Assembly (NCBI GenBank): GCA_013693915.1
Contig: CP059264.1
Coordinates: forward strand, 1,220,977 to 1,245,813
Direction of reading: 5' to 3'
Source: Dechloromonas sp.
GTDB lineage: Bacteria > Pseudomonadota > Gammaproteobacteria > Burkholderiales > Rhodocyclaceae
Length of the DNA: 24,837 nt
The notes beneath the pieces were generated by a model, which searched no databases, had not been told where the DNA came from, and saw only the letters and a program-made list of their open reading frames with translations. A program made the translations under genes and the position numbers. Position 1 is the first letter of the stretch. Every line of letters starts with the position of its first letter. Positions 8,948 through 16,962 of this stretch are shown here, in pieces.

Positions 8948-9406
8948 TCAGGCCAGCGCCTTGGCGGCTTCGTGGATGGCCGCACGGATACGCACATACG
9001 TGGCGCAGCGGCAGAGGTTGCCCGACATGGCGTTGTCGATGTCGGCATCGGTCGGCTTGCGGTTCTGGCTGAGCAGCGCCACGGCGCTCATGATCTGGCC
9101 GGACTGGCAGTAGCCGCACTGCACGACATCCAGTTTGCGCCAGGCTTCCTGCACCGCCTTGCCGACACGCTGGGTGTCGATGGCTTCGATGGTCGTGATC
9201 TTGCGCCCGGCCACCGCCGACACCGGCGTCATGCAGGCGCGCACCGGGCTGCCTTCGACAAGCACGTTACAGGCGCCGCACAGCGCCTGGCCGCAGCCGT
9301 ACTTGGTGCCGCTCAACCGCAGCGTGTCGCGCAACGCCCAGAGCAGCGGCGTATCGGGCGCCACATCGACCTGATGCACCTTGCCGTTAATAGTCAGTTT
9401 GATCAT
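8948..9406 (-). CDS. iorA: [2Fe-2S] subunit of the molybdenum hydroxylase (IorA type)
   Basis: A 152-residue protein starting [20 protein letters not shown] at 9406; AAGGAG lies eight bases before the ATG. The N-terminal plant-ferredoxin-like domain has Cys38, Cys43, Cys46 and Cys58 ([13 protein letters not shown]...RAC). The C-terminal helical domain has Cys97, Cys100, Cys132 and Cys134 (QCGYCQSGQ...NLCRCATY). These are the eight ligands of the two [2Fe-2S] clusters of this family. It has no signal peptide and would be exported together with the Tat-signalled large subunit. It is the first gene of the operon, divergent from the YqhC-like regulator. Confidence 0.95.
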   Translation of the reverse strand: MIKLTINGKVHQVDVAPDTPLLWALRDTLRLSGTKYGCGQALCGACNVLVEGSPVRACMTPVSAVAGRKITTIEAIDTQRVGKAVQEAWRKLDVVQCGYCQSGQIMSAVALLSQNRKPTDADIDNAMSGNLCRCATYVRIRAAIHEAAKALA

Positions 9407-9581
9407 GTGCAAGCTCCTTCCAAAGGGAACAGCGGCAAACCGGATTGCCCTGCCGGTGCCGACAGTGTGGGCGATAGTCGAGGCGAACCGATAACCCAAT
9501 CGTGCAGACTTATTGCCTGATCCTCCAGAAACGGCCTGCCGCCTCTCGTCGGCCGCCGGCAAAACCGCTACCCTGTCGGCC
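9407..9581. promoter_or_regulatory. Divergent control region between iorA and the AraC-family regulator
   Basis: These 175 bases separate the start of the minus-strand hydroxylase operon from the plus-strand regulator gene, so both promoters must lie here. The arrangement is usual for an AraC-type activator and its target. I cannot point to a confident -35/-10 pair or a clear pair of direct repeats as operator. Confidence 0.55.
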
Positions 9582-10340
9582 ATGTATACAGCCGTTCAGA
9601 CCCCGCCCCGCCCGAATGATTCCAGCGCCATGGAAAACGCCGCGCTGATTCGCCAGCGCGAGGAACTCGCCAGGATTCTTCGCCGCCATTGCCCGGATGA
9701 CGGGGCCGTCGACACCGTCATCCCCGGCCTGCGGCTGTTTCGCGGATCGAATTGCGACGCGCCGACCTGCGCCATCATGGCCTCGGTCTTCGCCATGATG
9801 GTGCAGGGCGCCAAGCGCATCACGGTGGGCGAAGAGACCTACGACTACGACGCCCGACATTGCCTGATTTCGTCGGTCGACCTGCCAATGTTCTCGCGCA
9901 TCACCTGCGCCTCGGCCAGCGAGCCGTACCTGGGGCTGGCACTGCTGATCGATCCGCTGAAGATCAACGAACTGGCCGCCGCCATTCCCCAAAATCGTGC
10001 CCTGGAAGCCGTTGACCGCGGCATTGCCGTCGGCACCCTCAGCGCCGAAATTCAGGGCGCCGCCCTGCGTCTTGCCCGCCTGCTCGATACGCCGGCCGAC
10101 ATCCCGGTGCTCGCCCCGATCATCGAGCGCGAACTGCTCTACCGCCTGCTCACCGGTGCCCTCGGCTCGCGCCTGCGCCAGGCCGCTGCCAGCGGTAGCC
10201 ACAGCCATCAGATCGTCCGCGCCATCGACTGGCTCAAAACGAACCTTGACCAGCCGATCAGCATCGACCGGCTGGCCAGCCTGTCGAACATGAGCAAATC
10301 CTCACTGCACCACCATTTCAAGGCACTGACCGCGATGACG
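9582..10340 (+). pseudogene. YqhC-like AraC-family regulator, 5' part, interrupted by an IS
   Basis: Reading from the ATG at 9582 (an alternative is Met17, MENAALIRQRE), the first 253 codons hold an AraC_N-type ligand domain (VIPGLRLFRGSNCDAPTCAI, VQGAKRITVGEETYDYDARH, SSVDLPMFSRIT). The first DNA-binding helices follow (AIDWLKTNLDQPISIDRLAS, LSNMSKSSLHHHFKALTAMT). At codon 253 an IS4-family element follows; the rest of the gene continues at 11741. Removing the element and one copy of its 10-bp target duplication gives an unbroken 319-residue protein. The closest well-known relative is YqhC, the aldehyde-responsive activator of yqhD. As it stands the second helix-turn-helix is lost and a DNA-binding regulator is unlikely to be made. 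Confidence 0.88.
10331..10340. repeat. Left target-site duplication of the first IS4-family element
   Basis: CGCGATGACG directly before the left end of the element; the identical copy is at 11731-11740. Confidence 0.95.
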
Positions 10341-11730
10341 CAATCCTCGTGACTTAGCACATTTGAATATTTTTGCCCTGATGTTTCATGGTGCCGGGGT
10401 TTGGTTAGAATACGCCCTGTAACTGATTGATATATATAGGTTAAATATGACGGCCTAAATATGTCAACGTACTTTCCCGGCTTGCTGACTTCATCCGGAG
10501 CGGAGCCTTTCGCGAGGCGGCGCGCCAGGACCCCGGTATTTCACCCGCCAGCGCGGTCTGCCCTTTCCGGAGTTGATCGCTTTCCTGCTCAGCGGTGTGC
10601 GTGGTGCCGTACAGGGCGAACTTGATGCGTTCTTTTCCCTGCTGGCGCGGCGCAGCCAGCTGGTTCGGGTGGTGAGCGCCAGCGCATTTTCGAAGGCGCG
10701 CAGCCGTCTTTGGGCCGATGTCTTCGACCCACTCAACACGGAGTTGCTGCGCCTGATCGATGAAGGCCTGCCGGCGCAGCCGCTCTGGCTGGGTTTGCGG
10801 GTGTTGGCCGCCGATGCCTCGAAGGTTCGCCTGACCCTGCTTGACCGCGAGGGGAAGCGCGGCGTACGCGAGGCAACACTGTTTGGACTGTTTCGTCCCG
10901 GGATCGAGTTGTTCGATTCGCTGATTCTGCACAGTGCCGTGGTGGGTGAGCGCCAGATGCTGTTCGAACGTCTCGACCGCCTGAGTCACCAGGACCTGCT
11001 GGTGCTCGACCGTGGCTATCCGGGGGCGTGGTTGGTGGCGGCCCTGTTGCATCGGGGCATTCCGTTCTGCATGCGCTGCGATTCGTCCTCGACCTTTGCC
11101 GCAATCACGCGTTTCATGCGCTCCGGCGAGGACGAGGCGGTGGTGACCCTGCCGCCACCGAACCGCCGCGATGCCGTCGATTATGAGTGTCCGCGTCAGA
11201 CCTCGACCGTGCGCCTGATCCGTCAGGTGACGCCGGCCGGCAAGGTGCGCGTGCTCATGACGTCGTTGCGCGATGCCACACAGTATCCTGCCACCGCATT
11301 CGCCGACCTCTATCATCGCCGCTGGCGCATCGAAGAAGCCTTCAAGCGCCTCAAGCACCGCCTCTGCCTTGAGCATACCTCCGGCCTGACCTGGCTGGCC
11401 GCCTGCCAGGATGTCGGCGCCAGGATGGTCTGCGACAACCTCAATGCCCTGGCTGTCTATCTGGCGACCGACCACCTCATCCCGACGGATTCGCCGTGGC
11501 GCATCAACCGAACACAGGCCTTCTCTCACCTGCGCCGCCTGCTGCCGCGCATCCTCAGCGGACGAATGCCAGCAAGCGCACGCCTCGTCGCCGACCTGTT
11601 CTGCGAAATTGTCCTCAACCTGCAAAAATTCATCCCCAACCGCGCCCGACCTCGACCCGTTCGACCCAAACCACACAAGTCTCATGCCTACAAGTTCGCA
11701 CCATGACAAAGAGCTAAGTCACGAGGATTG
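10341..11730 (+). mobile_element. Complete IS4-family insertion sequence, 1390 bp
   Basis: The ends are perfect 18-bp inverted repeats: CAATCCTCGTGACTTAGC at 10341-10358 and its complement at 11713-11730. Both sides carry the same 10-bp target duplication (CGCGATGACG), a length usual for the IS4 family. The element holds one transposase gene on the plus strand. The perfect repeats and the exact duplication point to a recent insertion, which is the event that splits the YqhC-like regulator. The transposase frame is disturbed near its 5' end. Confidence 0.95.
10461..11706 (+). pseudogene. IS4-family DDE transposase with 5' frameshifts
   Basis: The main frame runs from 10489 to 11706 and is continuous from RYFTRQRGLPFPELIAFLLS onward. 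It carries the DDE residues in VLAADASKVRL, LLVLDRGYPG and YHRRWRIEEAFKRLK; the last is the IS4-family Y-(2)-R-(3)-E-(6)-K signature. The N-terminus expected for this family, NVLSRLADFIRSGAFREAAR, is in another frame (10466-10530). The two frames would join if one C were added to the run at 10531-10534. A third frame supplies the only good ATG (10461), needing another base near 10465. With both bases restored the protein would be about 415 residues. This may be real decay, programmed frameshifting or sequence error. The alternative TTG start at 10573 would give 377 residues lacking the N-terminus. Confidence 0.8.
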
Positions 11731-11740
11731 CGCGATGACG
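11731..11740. repeat. Right target-site duplication of the first IS4-family element
   Basis: CGCGATGACG, identical to 10331-10340. Confidence 0.95.
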
Positions 11741-11941
11741 CCGTTGCAATATCAGAAACAGATGCGCCTGCACGAGGCCCGCCGGCTCATGCTATCCACC
11801 AGCGCCGATGCCGCCTCCGCCGCCCATCACGTCGGCTACGAAAGCCCGTCGCAATTCAACCGCGAATATCGCCGCATGTTCGGCACACCGCCCGGCCGGG
11901 ACATTGCGCAGCTACGTCACAGCCAGCGGGGTGTTGATTAA
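11741..11941 (+). pseudogene. YqhC-like AraC-family regulator, 3' part
   Basis: The reading frame continues exactly from codon 253 at 10340: PLQYQKQMRLHEARRLMLST then HHVGYESPSQFNREYRRMFG, which is the second helix-turn-helix and the AraC signature region. It ends RHSQRGVD-stop. There is no start codon or ribosome site in front of it other than IS sequence, so it is probably silent. Confidence 0.9.
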
Positions 11942-12298
11942 GCCGCTTTGTCTGTTAAACAAGGCGAGCCGGCAAATCGGGGTTTCTAGGGCGAACTATG
12001 GCTTTTGCCGATTTGTCGTCTGTTGTCGCTGACACGAGACCGGTGTTCGGCCATAACGGTCGTTGGTCTGATACACCGAGTCGGGCACCAATCTGCCGAA
12101 TACCTGCCTTTCAGCCTCGGGATGTTGCGGACAGCAGCGTCCCTATATTGCGAATGCGAACTCACGCCCCAATACTGCCGTAGCGGTTTCCGCTGCACAG
12201 AGGTGGCGTTTCTAAGAATAAGATCCTAGGTAGAAAGCGCCCTATAAAAATGGGGCCAATTCAAACCTTCGCCATCAACGGTCCGGCCAGGAATCGAC
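11942..12298. other. Intergenic stretch with two possible hairpins
   Basis: No gene is supported in these 357 bases. Right after the regulator stop, CTTTGT and ACAAGG (11946-11964) could form a weak stem. An 11-bp stem with one G-T pair joins CGGCAAATCGG at 11970-11980 to CCGATTTGTCG at 12008-12018 across a 27-base loop. Base composition falls here relative to the upstream operon, marking entry into the mobile region. The ribosome site of the next gene (AGGA) is at the right edge. Confidence 0.5.
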
Positions 12299-12862
12299 AT
12301 GCCCTCACCTGAAACCCAGTATTCCATCGAGAAGCACAAACACCTCTATGCCAAGTGGTGCGCTGCCGCCGCCTATGGCCGCGGCCTGGCCGGCGGGGGT
12401 AATACCCTGGCTTTTAAGCTGATCGAGGCAAGTGGCCTAGGCAAGGTAACCGGGCCAGAGGATATCGGCCAGAACGTCGATGAATGGCAGATCGAATTTA
12501 TGAAGAATATCGCGGACAATGCCACGAACCAAGGCGTCACCGATTTCTCGTTTGGCCGTGCTCAGAAATTAGTCAATATCTACCTAAAAACGGTGCTGGT
12601 CTGCGGTGGACACCACAAGCACGAGCGCGTTGCTTTGCTCCACCCACCACTAGATTTCCAACTGTTCAAGGGGCTGCGCAGTTTCTTGTTGAAGAACCGG
12701 AAGACGCTTGCCGAGGCGCGCTCAGCATTCATCGAAGCGCAAAAGCTCAATCCACGTTGGACTACGTTCTCTGAGAACGACTACAGGAAGCACATAGAAG
12801 CCATAAAGTTGCTGATGGATGGCAAGCCTCTTTACCAAGTCGAGGAGCACTGGAAGTTCTGA
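12299..12862 (+). CDS. Hypothetical protein, 187 residues, low GC
   Basis: The ATG at 12299 follows AGGA by seven bases. The sequence is soluble-looking with no signal or membrane segment: IEKHKHLYAKWCAAAAYGRG near the start, DFSFGRAQKLVNIYLKTVLV in the middle and LLHPPLDFQLFKGLRSFLLK after it, then a charged helical C-terminus. The block GRAxKxxxIYLKT followed by HPPxD recurs, as far as I recall, in other uncharacterised bacterial proteins of similar size, so it is probably a small conserved family. Its GC content is visibly lower than that of the flanking chromosome, and it sits between an IS-split gene and a RIT element, so it is likely acquired. No function is proposed. Confidence 0.75.
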   Translation: MPSPETQYSIEKHKHLYAKWCAAAAYGRGLAGGGNTLAFKLIEASGLGKVTGPEDIGQNVDEWQIEFMKNIADNATNQGVTDFSFGRAQKLVNIYLKTVLVCGGHHKHERVALLHPPLDFQLFKGLRSFLLKNRKTLAEARSAFIEAQKLNPRWTTFSENDYRKHIEAIKLLMDGKPLYQVEEHWKF

Positions 12863-13081
12863 TCAGGCCACCGGTCGATGGGCGAATTATGGCCGCAATG
12901 TGCCTGACGCAATCGAGTCTCCGGACCCACCGTCCAGAATACCCAATGGCAGCTATCGGCTATCGGGTATCAGGATGAAATAAGTGCTACCGGCCACGAC
13001 CCGCCGGTCATCTGCTCTCCGCATCCGTCATTCAAAAGCCCAGTTGACTCTGAAGCCTGCCGGACGACTTATGGAAGGATC
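12863..13081. other. Intergenic flank left of the RIT element
   Basis: No gene is supported. The last bases (TTATGGAAGG at 13069-13078) resemble the TTATGGAAAG motif that occurs twice inside the adjoining RIT end, so the recombinase-recognition region may extend slightly outside the repeat. Confidence 0.4.
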
Positions 13082-13141
13082 TCGGCCTTATGGAAAGCTT
13101 TGCATAAGGCCGATTATGCATAGTCGACGATTATGGAAAGT
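13082..13141. repeat. Left end of the RIT element
   Basis: The outer 32 bases (13082-13113) form a near-palindrome: 11-bp arms TCGGCCTTATG and CATAAGGCCGA around GAAAGCTTTG. The same 32 bases recur in the same orientation at 16292-16323. The inner 28 bases (13114-13141, ending TTATGGAAAGT) recur as a perfect inverted copy at 16264-16291. The motif TTATGGAAAG occurs at 13088-13097 and 13131-13140. Confidence 0.95.
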
Positions 13142-13261
13142 GGTCGGGGCATTCGGCAATGCAAGGCAGGCGAGGCAAGGGATTGCGGCCATAGGCACGC
13201 CTGATTACTCGACATAATTTCTGCGGTGATCTGAAGTAACGGCTCCACACAGGAGACCGTT

Positions 13262-14220
13262 ATGACTATTTCAACGACCAACGGGGATGTGCCGAATTCC
13301 CTGGAACCGTCGACCTATTCGGCATACATCAAAGAAGAACTGCGGCGCTACGATGAACATCTACGGGATGTTCGCGGGCTGTCGGCCGGTACGCGCAAAG
13401 ATCGGCTGCGCATCATTGGCTTGCTGCTGGAAGGCAAGTTCAAACATCGCAAGGTCGTGTTTGCCAGGATGCAGCCTGACGATGTTCGTCAGTTCCTCGC
13501 CACGCGGCTGGCACAGCGCCAAACGGCCTCCATGCATCACAACATGCAACGGCACTACGGAGTTACCTGCGTTACCGTGCCACCTGCGGTGACTCGGTAG
13601 CTAAGCTTGCCGCCGTTATCCAGAACCCCGTGCACTGGAAGCTGGCAACGCTGCCGCGCGCGCTTACGCCAGACGAGATTGGGCACCTGCTGGAATAGTT
13701 CTCCACCCGGTACCGCTGGCCGAAGCGAAGTTACGCCATCATCCGTTGCGCATTGGATCTCGGGCTGCGGTCGGGCGAAATCGCCGGCCTGAAGATCAGC
13801 GACATTGATTGGCGCGCCGGCACGGTGACGCTGAAGGGCACCAAGACGCTACGGCAGGACATTCTGCCGTTGCCGATTGAAACCGGGCAGGCACTGGCTG
13901 ATTACCTTCAGCATGAGCGGCCACTCAGCACCAGCTCTTCGGTATTCGTGATGCATCGCGGCAATCATGATCGAGAAATGACTGCGGGGGATGTCCGAGG
14001 TGTGATCAGGTGGGCATACCGGCGTATCGGCCTGAAACATACCCGTTCACATGCCTTGCGCCACGCCTTTGCCTGCCGTCTCGTCGAACGTGGCAGCTCA
14101 CTCAAGGAAGTTGCCGACCTGCTGCGCCACCGTTCGCTGAGCAGCACCCTGATCTACGCCAAGCTCGATACGCCGAAGTTGGCGGCGGTCGCCTTGCCTT
14201 GGCCGGGGAGTACAGCATGA
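13262..14220 (+). pseudogene. ritA: RIT tyrosine recombinase A, frameshifted and with an amber stop
   Basis: AGGAG precedes the ATG at 13262. The first frame gives the SAM-like N-terminal domain (EELRRYDEHLRDVRGLSAGT ... QRQTASMHHNM). The frame is then lost near 13544 (AACATGCAACGG); one added base restores ALRSYLRYRATCGDSVAKLA. An in-frame TAG at 13696-13698 (LLE-stop-FST) interrupts again. The C-terminal catalytic half is otherwise complete: Arg in LGLRSGEIAGL, HALRHAFACRL, and the HRSLSSTLIYAKLD segment with the tyrosine. The stop TGA overlaps the ATG of the next recombinase. With the single base restored the gene would be 320 codons. The amber codon is a real-looking substitution (CAG to TAG would explain it), so inactivity is more credible here than in the other frameshifted genes. 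Confidence 0.85.
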
Positions 14221-15191
14221 ACGTGCGCGTCAGCTTGCAGAAGTGGATCGACGACTATCTCGCCGAACGGCATCGCGTCGGCTTCGTATTGCGATCACGC
14301 GGCACATTGTTGGCCGGGTTTGCCCGCTACGTTGCAGAACGCAAGCACCGTGGCCCACTGACCGCCGACCTCATGATCGACTGGGCCAAACAGGACAAAT
14401 GGCAACGCGGCACACCGTCGACCTGGGCTGCCCGGCTTGCGCGCATTCGTCATTTCGCGCGCTACCTGAAACAATTCGAGCCGGAGACCGAAGTACCGGA
14501 GGAACTAACCTTTGGTCCCGAGCCGGGTCGTCTCGCACCGCACATCTTTCATGACCAGGAGGTCATCGACCTGCTGGCGGCGGCCCGGCAGCTTGGACCG
14601 CCCGGCAGCATCCGCCATGCCACCTACGAAACCCTGTTTGGTTTGATGGCCGCGGTCGGTTTGCGCGTCTCCGAGGCGTTGCATCTGCGTGACGCCGATG
14701 TGGATCTGAAACGAGGACTCCTGACGATCCGGCAGACCAAGTTCGCCAAATCGCGGTTGCTGCCAGTCCATCCGACCACAGTCGCCGCATTGGCGAAATA
14801 CCGCAGGGCACGCGCGCGGCATGTAGCCACGGCCGCAGATATGCCGTTCCTGATCAGCAGTCGTGGCCGCCGGCTCGGGATGCCGCTCGGCGACCGTCAG
14901 GCCCACCGCGTCTTCAATGCACTGCGTGACCAATTGGGCTGGGCGAACCGGGGTGGCCATGTCGCCATCCGCCTGCATGACCTGCGCCACACCTTTGTGG
15001 TGCGTCGCCTGATGCACTGGCATGCCGACGGCACCGACATCGATCAGATGATGCTCGCCCTGTCGACCTACATGGGCCATGCCGAAATCTTCTACACCTA
15101 TTGGTACCTCACCGCCGTTCCGGAACTGATGGCTCTGGCCGGTGGCAAGTTCGAGCGCTTCGCCGATCTCGCGGGAGACGGTGATGAGTAA
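14217..15191 (+). CDS. ritB: RIT tyrosine recombinase B
   Basis: A 324-residue protein starting MNVRVSLQKWIDDYLAERHR at 14217, where its ATG overlaps the TGA of ritA (ATGA). The N-terminal core-binding domain covers about residues 5-105. The catalytic domain shows Arg in AVGLRVSEALHL, a lysine in the hairpin (RQTKFAKSRLLP), HDLRHTFVVRRL (His-x-x-Arg), MGHAEIFYTYWYLT with the second histidine and the nucleophilic tyrosine. All catalytic positions appear present. It would act with the other two recombinases in excision and integration of the element; separate roles for the three are not established. Confidence 0.92.
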   Translation: MNVRVSLQKWIDDYLAERHRVGFVLRSRGTLLAGFARYVAERKHRGPLTADLMIDWAKQDKWQRGTPSTWAARLARIRHFARYLKQFEPETEVPEELTFGPEPGRLAPHIFHDQEVIDLLAAARQLGPPGSIRHATYETLFGLMAAVGLRVSEALHLRDADVDLKRGLLTIRQTKFAKSRLLPVHPTTVAALAKYRRARARHVATAADMPFLISSRGRRLGMPLGDRQAHRVFNALRDQLGWANRGGHVAIRLHDLRHTFVVRRLMHWHADGTDIDQMMLALSTYMGHAEIFYTYWYLTAVPELMALAGGKFERFADLAGDGDE

Positions 15192-16197
15192 GCGATCCAA
15201 ACTGCAACCGTCGTTTCCTGCCCTGGTGCAAGCCTACTTCGGCGAGTACCTGACCCAGCAGCGCGCGCTCAGTCCGCAGACGATTGCCGCCTATCGGGAC
15301 GGGTTCGTGCTGTTCCTTGGGTTTGCCGAAGAGCAACTGGGCAAGGCACCGGCAGCGATGGCGATGGCCGACATAACGCCGGATCTGATCATGGCCTTCC
15401 TCGATCATCTTGAGCGGCAGCGACACAATTCCGTACGCAGTCGCAATGCCCGCCTGGCGGCGCTGCGGTCGTTTCTCAAGTTTGCCGGTCATCGGGATGT
15501 GGCATCACTCCAGGTGATCGAGCGGGCCTTGGGGGTTCCGGTCAAGCGTTACGAGCGTCCGATGTTCGGCTACCTGACCCGTGATGAGATGCTGGCGGTG
15601 ATCGGAGAACCAGGTGCCTCATGGCTCAGTCAGCGCGATCATGCCTTGTTTCTGTTGATGTATAACACCGGCGCGCGCGTATCGGAGGTGATCGGGGTCA
15701 AGGTCGGGGATGTGGTGCTCGACGCCAGCGCCGCTTGTGTCCATCTTCACGGCAAGGGGCGCAAGCAGCGTAGCGTGCCATTGTGGCGGTCCACCGTGAA
15801 GGCGCTGCGCGCCTGGTTGCATGTGAATCCGCAGTTCGAGGCCACATCGCCATTGCTGCCTAATCGGAGTGGGCGCGAAATGACCCGTGCCAATGTCACG
15901 CTCAGGTTGGCATTGACGGTCCAGCGCGCAACGGAATCTCAGCCTGCACTGATCAAGCGGAAAGTCTCGCCGCACACGATCCGCCACACAACCGCCATGC
16001 ATCTGTTGCAATCGGGCGTCGACATCAGCGTCATCGCGCTTTGGCTCGGACATGAGAGTCCAGTAACCACACACCATTACGTCGAGGCAGACCTGGCAAT
16101 GAAGGAACGTGCGCTGGCCAAACTGCACGAACCTGACGCCAAGATCCAGCGCTATCGTGCGCCTGACTCGTTGCTCGACTTCCTGAAGACCCTGTGA
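15184..16197 (+). CDS. ritC: RIT tyrosine recombinase C
   Basis: A 337-residue protein from the ATG at 15184, overlapping the end of ritB by eight bases (GTGATGAGTAA region); an upstream in-frame GTG at 15181 is less likely. The N-terminal domain resembles XerC/D (LVQAYFGEYLTQQRALSPQT). Catalytic residues are visible: Arg in MYNTGARVSEVIGV, Lys in HLHGKGRKQRSVPLW, SPHTIRHTTAMHLL (His-x-x-Arg) and LGHESPVTTHHYVEAD with His and Tyr. The gene ends 66 bases before the right end of the element. It is intact, as is ritB. Confidence 0.93.
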   Translation: MSKRSKLQPSFPALVQAYFGEYLTQQRALSPQTIAAYRDGFVLFLGFAEEQLGKAPAAMAMADITPDLIMAFLDHLERQRHNSVRSRNARLAALRSFLKFAGHRDVASLQVIERALGVPVKRYERPMFGYLTRDEMLAVIGEPGASWLSQRDHALFLLMYNTGARVSEVIGVKVGDVVLDASAACVHLHGKGRKQRSVPLWRSTVKALRAWLHVNPQFEATSPLLPNRSGREMTRANVTLRLALTVQRATESQPALIKRKVSPHTIRHTTAMHLLQSGVDISVIALWLGHESPVTTHHYVEADLAMKERALAKLHEPDAKIQRYRAPDSLLDFLKTL

Positions 16198-16263
16198 TTA
16201 TGAGAAGTATGGGACACGCGCCATCGCCGATCGATCAGGCTTTGGCACGAGTCATACCTAGCA

Positions 16264-16323
16264 ACTTTCCATAATCGTCGACTATGCATAATCGGCCTTA
16301 TGGAAAGCTTTGCATAAGGCCGA
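16264..16323. repeat. Right end of the RIT element
   Basis: The inner 28 bases (16264-16291) are the perfect reverse complement of 13114-13141. The outer 32 bases (16292-16323) are identical to 13082-13113 on the same strand. TTATGGAAAG is at 16298-16307 and, inverted, at 16265-16274. Confidence 0.95.
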
Positions 16324-16479
16324 TCACTGTGAATTGGCCCTACGGCGGGACTCGCCTCAATGCCGACGTTCGATGGTGTTCGGCTGAACAACTCGTCCCG
16401 ACCAAAAGCAGCCCTTAGAGGTTTTGAAAGCCAGGCGTTCAGGATCGCTCCGTGCCAACCGCACCCAACGTAAGAGTTA
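16324..16479. other. Intergenic flank right of the RIT element
   Basis: No gene is supported. A stretch on the minus strand reads like a remnant common in betaproteobacterial noncoding DNA (VRLNNSSRPKA in one plus frame), but it has no start and is too short to call. Confidence 0.35.
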
Positions 16480-16920
16480 TTAGGCATCCTGATTTTTCGC
16501 CAGCCTGAGTTCTGGCATGGCCAGCAACCGTTGAATGTCCACCAAGCGGAAAGGCTTCAGGTTGACTCGCAGGGCGCTTTCTCCGTTCGCGGGGATGATG
16601 ACCAAGAAAACGCGCGGATCGCGTCGGTTCCTGTTCCGTTGAAACTCAGACCGAGTGATGTCCTTGAGGGCAATGGACCCCCGGGAAAACAGCGTACGGA
16701 AGCTGAGGAATCCCTGCGAAATATTGAGCTGGAGGTAGGCGTAGTAGGAATGAAAGGCAATGCCGATTGCCGAGATAAAGGCGACCACCGGCCAGACAGA
16801 GGCAGTCTTGGTGATCCCGGTGTATGTGTAGGCAATGGCCAGCAGCCAAATGAAGAGGCCGAAGATAATGTGTGTTGATGCAGCCGTATTGAGGCGGATG
16901 TCGTGTTCAGCGCTGGGCAT
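16480..16920 (-). CDS. Small membrane protein with a PH-like C-terminal domain
   Basis: A 146-residue protein starting MPSAEHDIRLNTAASTHIIF at 16920. Two adjacent membrane segments (about residues 17-36 and 42-62: IIFGLFIWLLAIAYTYTG and VWPVVAFISAIGIAFHSYYA) are followed by a beta-rich cytoplasmic part: GFLSFRTLFSRGSIALKDIT ... VFLVIIPANGESALRVNLKP. This resembles bacterial pleckstrin-like domains placed after two membrane helices. It is the last gene of the low-GC cluster, 42 bases after the preceding stop. Function unknown; the PH-like assignment is by pattern only. Confidence 0.75.
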   Translation of the reverse strand: MPSAEHDIRLNTAASTHIIFGLFIWLLAIAYTYTGITKTASVWPVVAFISAIGIAFHSYYAYLQLNISQGFLSFRTLFSRGSIALKDITRSEFQRNRNRRDPRVFLVIIPANGESALRVNLKPFRLVDIQRLLAMPELRLAKNQDA

Positions 16921-16962
16921 GTCAGATGCGCCTTTCCCGCTCGCGCCTAGATCGAATTCCTT

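Larger units (their letters stand above)
13082..16323 (+). mobile_element. RIT (recombinase-in-trio) element, 3242 bp
   Basis: Three consecutive tyrosine recombinase genes in one direction, with overlapping ends, lie between two related 60-bp ends. This is the architecture of RIT elements. The left end is 13082-13141 and the right end 16264-16323. They are inverted relative to each other, apart from two mismatches at the centre of an outer near-palindrome. No passenger gene is present and no target duplication is evident outside the ends. The first recombinase is broken (frameshift plus amber stop), so this copy may not move by itself. A fragment of a related third recombinase occurs at 21743-21822. 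Confidence 0.87.

Noticed and set aside
7537..9072. Plus-strand 500-residue open frame opposite iorB
   Set aside because: Antisense shadow of a high-GC gene; no family motif is seen.
16324..16400. Search for a target duplication flanking the RIT element
   Set aside because: The sequences outside the two ends share only two or three bases, too few to call a duplication.
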